Shown here piece after piece: positions 58,559-64,000 of a DNA stretch of 64,000 bases. This stretch comes from Bacillus sp. HNG (lineage in GTDB: Bacteria > Bacillota > Bacilli > Bacillales > Bacillaceae_L). Position numbers and translations under genes: made by a program. Location: assembly GCF_003400205.1 (NCBI RefSeq), contig NZ_QUQV01000001.1, positions 372,001-436,000 on the forward strand, in the 5' to 3' direction. Within the stretch, counting starts at the first letter, position 1; each line of letters begins with the position of its first letter. Under the pieces are notes generated by a model. The model ran no database searches. It saw nothing but the letters and a program-made list of their open reading frames with translations, and was not told the DNA's origin.

Positions 58559-60601
58559 TCATTTAATTAATGCATTACAATCGACAATTAGAGCTACTTG
58601 GCCATCACCTAGGATGGTTGCTCCAGAAATCGCAAACACACTTGATAAGTAATTTCCTAACGACTTCAACACAATCTCTTGTTGGCCAATGAACGAATCA
58701 ACAATGAGTCCTGCTGATTTATCAGCTTTTTTAACAATGACAACAGAAAGGTACTCATCCTCATCTGTAGTAGCAGGTACTTCAAAGATATCCTTCAAGT
58801 TTACTAACGGCACAACCTTGCCTCTAAAATCTATTACTTTTTGATTATGGGCATGAAGAATCTCACTTCTTTTGATAATTGCCGTTTCGATAATAGAAGA
58901 AAGTGGTATTGCATATTTTTCATTTTGAACTTCAACGAGCATAACAGATATGATAGATAATGTTAATGGTAACTGAATTGAAAAAACAGATCCTTTTCCC
59001 ATCGTAGATCGAATCGTAATTGAGCCTCCAAGTGATTCGATTGTATTCTTTACAACATCTAGCCCAACCCCACGGCCAGAAACATCCGATATTTTTTCAG
59101 CAGTTGAAAAACCGGAAGAGAAAATAAAATCAAATACTTGGCTATCGGTTAAGGTCTCTGCTGATTTCGCTGTAATAAGCCCTTTGTTTATCGCTTTTTG
59201 AATGATTTTATCGCGACTAATACCAGCACCATCATCCTCAATTTCAATAAAGACATGATTTCCACTGTGATAGGCACGTAAAATAACAGTGCCTTCTTCT
59301 TGTTTTCCTTTTTGTAGCCGGATTTCCGGTGTTTCGATCCCATGATCTAGTGCATTACGTAAAAGATGTACAAGTGGATCACCGATTTCATCAATAACTG
59401 TCCGATCTAATTCCGTTTCCGCGCCAATAATTTGAAGGTCTATTTTTTTATGCAAATCCTTCGCTAATTGGCGTACCATACGTGGGAAACGATTAAAAAC
59501 TGTTTCAACAGGAACCATCCGCATTGTAAGGATAATGTTTTGTAAATCTCCTGAAATTCTAGACATTCTTTCTACCGTTTCATTTAACTCAGAATGATTT
59601 AGGTCACGAGAGATTTGCTCTAAACGCCCTCTATCTATGACTAGTTCTTCAAATAAATTCATAAGAATATCAAGCCGTTCAATATTGACCCTTATAGTCT
59701 TATGATTACCACCATGCTTACTACTTGATTTAGCAGGATGTTGGTCTTCTTTTTCAACTTTCGATTGTTCATCCCGATCAGCTAGAGTAGGGGCAACTTC
59801 TGCCTGAGCCTGAATTTGTTCTTGAGCAACAGCCTTCAATGAATCAAGTTGGACATCTAGCACGGTTACTCTATCAATTTCAGATACTTTCATAATACGT
59901 TTTTCAATATTTTCGGCTATTTCGGTTGATACTAGGGTTACAGTAAACTCACTTTGAAATTGCTCTTCCTCCAACTGATCTACTGAAGGAATGGATTTAA
60001 TTATTTCACCGACCTGTTCAAGGACCTCAAAAACCATAAATACACGAGCCGCCTTTAATAAACAATCCTCTCTAAGAACAATTGAGATTTCATAACAATT
60101 AAATCCTTGTTCTTTTGATTGTTGGATGACTGTTAATTCAAAATCATCATAGTTAGACTTTACCGCTGCATCTTCGGTTTTTGGCTCAACAGTGACAGGT
60201 GTTTCATTATCCTCAATTTCTTCTCCACTTTCGATTTTCTTCAATAAAAACACGACATCTGAAACATCTTTTTTCCCGTCGCCTCCGTCAGCAATCGAAA
60301 AAATCATTTCTTCCAGATAATCTACTGCTTTAAAAACAATATCTAAAAGTGATGGTGTTACGGTAATTTTCATATTTCGAATGCCATCTAGCACATTTTC
60401 CATTTGGTGAGTGAGGCTAGCTAAATCATCATATCCCATTGTCGCTGACATTCCCTTTAATGTATGGGCCGAGCGGAAAATTTCATTGACGATTGAAATA
60501 TTTTCAGGTTCTTTTTCCAATTCTAATAAATGCTCATTACAAGCCTGGAGATGCTCTTTACTTTCTTCAATAAAGACTTCTAAATATTGATCCATTTCCA
60601 T
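58559..60601 (-). CDS. cheA: Chemotaxis histidine kinase CheA
   Basis: CheA autophosphorylates and passes phosphate to CheY and CheB. The 680-residue protein has the P1 HPt domain with the phosphorylated histidine H46 in RSAHTLKG, a P2 docking domain (about 150-255), P3 dimerisation (about 300-365), the P4 kinase with 'HLLRNALDHGIE' (N box) and 'DVSGRGVGLDVVKN' (G box), and the C-terminal CheW-like P5. ATG 60601 is preferred to a TTG directly in front of it, as AAAGGGGTG lies seven bases upstream. Confidence 0.96.
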   Translation of the reverse strand: MEMDQYLEVFIEESKEHLQACNEHLLELEKEPENISIVNEIFRSAHTLKGMSATMGYDDLASLTHQMENVLDGIRNMKITVTPSLLDIVFKAVDYLEEMIFSIADGGDGKKDVSDVVFLLKKIESGEEIEDNETPVTVEPKTEDAAVKSNYDDFELTVIQQSKEQGFNCYEISIVLREDCLLKAARVFMVFEVLEQVGEIIKSIPSVDQLEEEQFQSEFTVTLVSTEIAENIEKRIMKVSEIDRVTVLDVQLDSLKAVAQEQIQAQAEVAPTLADRDEQSKVEKEDQHPAKSSSKHGGNHKTIRVNIERLDILMNLFEELVIDRGRLEQISRDLNHSELNETVERMSRISGDLQNIILTMRMVPVETVFNRFPRMVRQLAKDLHKKIDLQIIGAETELDRTVIDEIGDPLVHLLRNALDHGIETPEIRLQKGKQEEGTVILRAYHSGNHVFIEIEDDGAGISRDKIIQKAINKGLITAKSAETLTDSQVFDFIFSSGFSTAEKISDVSGRGVGLDVVKNTIESLGGSITIRSTMGKGSVFSIQLPLTLSIISVMLVEVQNEKYAIPLSSIIETAIIKRSEILHAHNQKVIDFRGKVVPLVNLKDIFEVPATTDEDEYLSVVIVKKADKSAGLIVDSFIGQQEIVLKSLGNYLSSVFAISGATILGDGQVALIVDCNALIK

Positions 60602-60619
60602 CAAACAACACCCCTTTAC

Positions 60620-61684
60620 TTATGTAAGGCTAATTATGGTATCCGTTATATCCTCTAATTTTTCAACTCTATCGACTAAATGTGTCTCGATTGCCGACTT
60701 CGGCATTCCAAAAACAATTGAAGTTTCTTGCGATTCTGCAATGGCAACAGCTTGTCCAGATTCTTTTAATTTTTTCAAGCCACAGGACCCATCTGTTCCC
60801 ATGCCAGTCATTATAACGGATATTTTTTGAATACCTTTGATTTCACTTATTGATTCAAACAGCACATCAACAGATGGTCTATGTCCATTTCTAATTTCGC
60901 TCTCATCAATATTCACAGCTAGTGAAGTGCCGATCCTTTTTATTTTCATGTGATGACCACCAGGTGCGATATAAGCTATTCCTGCCTTCAAAACGTCACC
61001 ATTCTCAGCTTCTTTAACGGTAATTTCACATAAACTATTAAGTCTAGTAGCTAAGGATTTCGTAAAACCCGCCGGCATATGTTGAACAATAACAATTGGT
61101 GCAGGATAATTTTTAGGAAATCTGGGGAGAACCTGCTGTAAGGCTCTTGGTCCCCCAGTAGAAGTACCAATACAAACGATTTTTTTAATACTTCTATTTG
61201 AGTCTAGTTCTATTTTACTATATTCTACGTTTCTACTTGTATTATTTTCTTGTATTTTCAATGGCTTTTTTAACAAGGCCATATTTACTCTTCCTGCTTG
61301 TAGTACTTTTGTCACAATTTCGTTCTTAATAATATGAAGATCAATGGATATTGGACCTGATGGTTTTTGAATAAAATCGACAGCGCCATTTTGAATCGCT
61401 AGTAATGTGTTCTCTGCTCCTTCTTTCGTTGTGCTTGAGAGCATCACAACTGGTCGTGGACTTTCATTCATAATCCGCTGTAAAGCTTCAATTCCATTCA
61501 TTTCAGGCATCTCAATATCTAAAGTTACAACATCTGGATTGAATTTTTTAATTTTATCCAATGCATCCAATCCGTTTCTTGCAGTTCCAACAACATGAAT
61601 CCTTGAATCTTCCTGAAGAAAATTGGAAATGAGTTTCCTCATGAATGCCGAATCATCTACAATAAGAACATTAATTTTTTCCAT
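60620..61684 (-). CDS. cheB: Chemotaxis methylesterase/deamidase CheB
   Basis: CheB demethylates receptors when phosphorylated. The 354-residue protein has a receiver domain with D10, D11 and the phosphoacceptor D56 in TLDIEMPEM, a linker, and a CheB catalytic domain with the serine in 'GTSTGGPRA', the histidine in 'VQHMPAGFT' and the aspartate in 'MTGMGTDG'. ATG 61684 follows TAGGAGC; the open frame extends 40 codons further but would overlap flhG. Confidence 0.95.
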   Translation of the reverse strand: MEKINVLIVDDSAFMRKLISNFLQEDSRIHVVGTARNGLDALDKIKKFNPDVVTLDIEMPEMNGIEALQRIMNESPRPVVMLSSTTKEGAENTLLAIQNGAVDFIQKPSGPISIDLHIIKNEIVTKVLQAGRVNMALLKKPLKIQENNTSRNVEYSKIELDSNRSIKKIVCIGTSTGGPRALQQVLPRFPKNYPAPIVIVQHMPAGFTKSLATRLNSLCEITVKEAENGDVLKAGIAYIAPGGHHMKIKRIGTSLAVNIDESEIRNGHRPSVDVLFESISEIKGIQKISVIMTGMGTDGSCGLKKLKESGQAVAIAESQETSIVFGMPKSAIETHLVDRVEKLEDITDTIISLT

Positions 61685-61694
61685 TTTAAAGCTC

Positions 61695-62570
61695 CTATCT
61701 ACCACGTACGAAAAAACGCTGTAACTTTGATATGAAGGAAATATCTTGTTTCTTTTCTTCCCTTTGTTCATTATTTTCATCAAGATATTTTTTGCAAATA
61801 TCAAGCAAGTTTTTGCTTATTAAAGCTTTTGGTGCATATAGCAAAAATGGTTCTTGGTGACTCACAGCTTTTTGAACTGCTTTATCATCAAGTAAAACTC
61901 CTAATAGGTTGACTTCCTTTACTAAAAACTGCAACACCACTTGCTTTAATCTTTTAAGGGTTTGCATCCCTTCTGACTCATTTTCAGCACGATTAACAAT
62001 AAGGTACAAAGGAATAGATTGATCAAACAAACAGATATATTTCATTGCTGAATAAGCATCTGTAATTGCGGTTGGTTCTGAAGTTGTTATAACAAAAATT
62101 TCATCCATCGCCAAAAGGAATTTTACATTTTCCTCTGTCATTCCTGCACCCATATCAAAAATAACGTAGTCATAATCATTGAGTATGAATTGCAATTGCT
62201 CAATTAAATATTCTGTTTTGTCTTCATCAAGCTTAAACAAATTCGGCAACCCATTCCCACCTGCAATATAATCAATGCCTTCCGGTCCCTTGATGAGCAA
62301 TTCTTTCATGGTAAGATTCTTTTCAAATAAATCAACAATTGAATGATGGGCGGTAATCCCCATCAAAATGTCAATATTCCCCATTCCGATATCCATGTCA
62401 AAAAGCAACACCTTCTTACCAAATCTAGAAAGGGCAATAGAAAAGTTCAGGGAGAGGTTAGATTTTCCAACGCCACCTTTTCCACTGATTACAGCTATTG
62501 TCTTCGGTTGTTCTTGTTCGTTATTCATAGATGCTAGTTTTTTACGAAGAGCTGTAGCCTGGTCTATCAT
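61695..62570 (-). CDS. flhG: Flagellar number regulator FlhG (YlxH)
   Basis: MinD-like ATPase of 291 residues with the deviant Walker A GKGGVGKS at 30-37, 'LLFDMDIGMGNIDILMG' (FDMDIGMGN) and Walker B 'YVIFDMGAGM'. The N-terminal helix with Q4 (DQATALRK) resembles the DQAxxLR motif that activates FlhF's GTPase. FlhG stimulates FlhF to set flagellar number and placement. Its ATG overlaps the flhF stop (ATGA). Confidence 0.94.
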   Translation of the reverse strand: MIDQATALRKKLASMNNEQEQPKTIAVISGKGGVGKSNLSLNFSIALSRFGKKVLLFDMDIGMGNIDILMGITAHHSIVDLFEKNLTMKELLIKGPEGIDYIAGGNGLPNLFKLDEDKTEYLIEQLQFILNDYDYVIFDMGAGMTEENVKFLLAMDEIFVITTSEPTAITDAYSAMKYICLFDQSIPLYLIVNRAENESEGMQTLKRLKQVVLQFLVKEVNLLGVLLDDKAVQKAVSHQEPFLLYAPKALISKNLLDICKKYLDENNEQREEKKQDISFISKLQRFFVRGR

Positions 62571-63739
62571 GATTCATCGACTCCAAGGATAGTATTAACG
62601 ATTAAAGAAGGAGATGCAATGACAATGTCATCGGGTACATTTTGTCCATTCGTTAAATAGGCAACACCAATGCCAGAATTAACTATTAAATTCACCATTG
62701 CTCCATAGTTTGCCGTTTCATCCACTTTTGTAAAAATAAATTTAGATATCTTTATTTTGGAAAATTGTTCATAAATCACGTTCATATCCGTTATTTTCGA
62801 TGTTAAAGAGAGAACTAATAACGTCTCCATATCATTTGAAAAATGGATTAATTGATTTAAATCATCAATATATTTTTCGTTCCGGAAGTTTCTACCTGCT
62901 GTATCAATGAAAACAACATCATACTCTTTATAGGCTTCCTTTGCTTTTTTAAAATCCTCAAAGGAATAACAAACTTCAACAGGTGCCCCTAAAATTTTTG
63001 CATATGTTTTCAATTGTTCAATGGCTGCAATCCGAAACGTATCGGTTGTAATAAATGCAATTTTCTTTTTATCTTTTAACATACAGTCGGCTGCAATTTT
63101 AGCAATGGTTGTCGTTTTTCCAACTCCAGTAGGGCCGACTACATTAATATATTTTTTTTGATAAGTTAAACCACCGTAATCAACGTTCGATATTTTTGAA
63201 ATGATATATTTTTTTGTCCAATTTTGAACCTCTTCAAATGAAGCATTCTCAGACGCCAGATACCATTTTTCAAGTAGACTAGACATGATTTCTTTTCGAA
63301 TCAATGGATCAATTTCTTGTTGAATTAACAATTGATTCATTTTCTGAAGATGTCCAGTATATGGGCTAATATCAGAGGATAAGTCCTTCATAGCTGCTTT
63401 TAATTCTTGAATTTCTTTTAGAAGATCTGGAGCAGGGCTATGAGTTTCCTTTGCGTCGTATTTAGTAAATGGTTCACGAACAATAGGTTGTTGTGATTCA
63501 ATTCGTTTGCTGTTAACCGGAATTTTTCGTTCCTTTTCTTTAAGTTGCACCATTTGTTTTCTGGGTGCCTCTGGGTCTACAGCAGCAATTACTTCAAAAT
63601 TCTTTTTTCGAAAAAGTCCGAAAAAACCTTGTGTTTGAACAATCTTTGAGTTTAAAATGACCGCTTCACTACCTAATTCTGTACGAATCATTTTCATCGC
63701 TTCCGGCATAGAAGGCGCAATATATTTTTTTACCTTCAA
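62567..63739 (-). CDS. flhF: Flagellar SRP-like GTPase FlhF
   Basis: GTPase of the signal recognition particle family that sets flagellar placement. The 390-residue protein has a variable B domain, an N domain (about 105-185) and the G domain with GPTGVGKT at 202-209, 'FITTDTFRIAAIEQL' (DTFRIAA) and 'FIDTAGRN' as G3. The start is TTG at 63739, overlapping the flhA stop, and gives the family's 'MKVKKYIAPSM' N-terminus. Confidence 0.94.
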   Translation of the reverse strand: MKVKKYIAPSMPEAMKMIRTELGSEAVILNSKIVQTQGFFGLFRKKNFEVIAAVDPEAPRKQMVQLKEKERKIPVNSKRIESQQPIVREPFTKYDAKETHSPAPDLLKEIQELKAAMKDLSSDISPYTGHLQKMNQLLIQQEIDPLIRKEIMSSLLEKWYLASENASFEEVQNWTKKYIISKISNVDYGGLTYQKKYINVVGPTGVGKTTTIAKIAADCMLKDKKKIAFITTDTFRIAAIEQLKTYAKILGAPVEVCYSFEDFKKAKEAYKEYDVVFIDTAGRNFRNEKYIDDLNQLIHFSNDMETLLVLSLTSKITDMNVIYEQFSKIKISKFIFTKVDETANYGAMVNLIVNSGIGVAYLTNGQNVPDDIVIASPSLIVNTILGVDES

Positions 63740-64000
63740 TCTATATTCACCACCCCAACACTTTGAACTTCCACATTAGCTTCTAGCTCGTTATAGGAAA
63801 GGACAGGAACCTGTGGAAAATATCGTTCTATTAATTGCCTTACATACATTCTAACAGCAGGAGAACATAAAAGAATCGGTGTCTGCTCTTGGATACTAAC
63901 AGTTTCAATTTGCTTAGCAATCGATTCAATGATTGATTGTGACACACTTGGGTCAATGGATAAATAATTTCCATGCTCTGTTTGTTGAACACCATCTGCG
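63736..64000 (-). CDS. flhA: Flagellar biosynthesis protein FlhA, C-terminal end (partial)
   Basis: Only the last 87 codons lie in the window; the frame is open to base 64000. The residues, from 'ADGVQQTEHGNYLSIDPSVS' to 'VLSYNELEANVEVQSVGVV', match the end of the FlhA cytoplasmic domain (the part that forms the export gate ring), with 'PILLCSPAVRMYVRQLIER' (LCSPAVRMYVR) as hallmark. The stop overlaps the flhF start. Confidence 0.95.
   Translation of the reverse strand, partial: ADGVQQTEHGNYLSIDPSVSQSIIESIAKQIETVSIQEQTPILLCSPAVRMYVRQLIERYFPQVPVLSYNELEANVEVQSVGVVNID

Overview
The window reads as a low-GC, motile, endospore-forming member of the Bacillaceae. All genes lie on the minus strand and follow, almost gene for gene, the Bacillus subtilis chromosome from flhA (right edge) down to recA (left edge). 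Sporulation genes (spoIIIE, spoVFA/spoVFB, ymxH), a fla/che operon with SigD and SwrB, PolC, RasP and RNase-Y-linked recA synteny all support this; the species cannot be named from the sequence alone. Starts were refined from Shine-Dalgarno spacing; several differ from the longest reading frame (recA GTG, ymxH TTG, rasP GTG, cheD, cheB and others).

Layout in transcription order (high to low coordinates): 64000-53875 is the distal fla/che operon (flhA end, flhF, flhG, cheB, cheA, cheW, cheC, cheD, sigD, a FapA-like DUF342 gene, a 101-aa unknown, swrB). 53868-49548 holds rpsB, tsf, pyrH, frr and uppS (translation and UMP kinase), continuing into cdsA, dxr, rasP, proS and polC (envelope lipid precursors, isoprenoids, site-2 protease, prolyl-tRNA synthetase, replicative polymerase). 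39800-31875 is the rimP-nusA-ylxR-ylxQ-infB-ylxP-rbfA-truB-ribF-rpsO translation/transcription factor cluster. 31680-20555 holds pnp, ylxY, mlpA, ymxH, the dipicolinate/lysine set spoVFA-spoVFB-asd-dapG-dapA, then tepA and ylzJ. 20264-11884 holds spoIIIE, the GntR regulator ymfC and a BMP-type nucleoside ABC transporter (nupNOPQ-like) placed between ymfC and ymfF. 11741-3942 holds ymfF, ymfH, ymfI, ymfJ, ymfK, rodZ, pgsA and cinA. Between cinA and recA lie three accessory genes (a nonsense-mutated GNAT, a double PhnB/VOC protein and a 60-aa unknown). recA is last, followed by a promoter pointing out of the window, presumably for rny.

The non-coding DNA is the least ordinary part. Two families of structured repeats fill intercistronic gaps: family A (five full or partial copies, all in one orientation) with several hairpins and a variable-loop terminal stem, and family B (four copies of about 110-150 bp, each a long hairpin with compensatory changes). 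A third, single GC-rich repeat sits between the GNAT and VOC genes. Regulatory signals that can be read directly include a LexA box and sigma-A promoter for recA, a folded leader and promoter for rpsB, a candidate S15 leader for rpsO, an intrinsic terminator in the rimP-nusA leader, a perfect palindrome upstream of ymfC, and a free-standing Shine-Dalgarno upstream of nupN. The ribonuclease J2 gene expected between dapA and tepA is absent from that position. No CRISPR array, rRNA, tRNA, prophage or transposase gene was seen.
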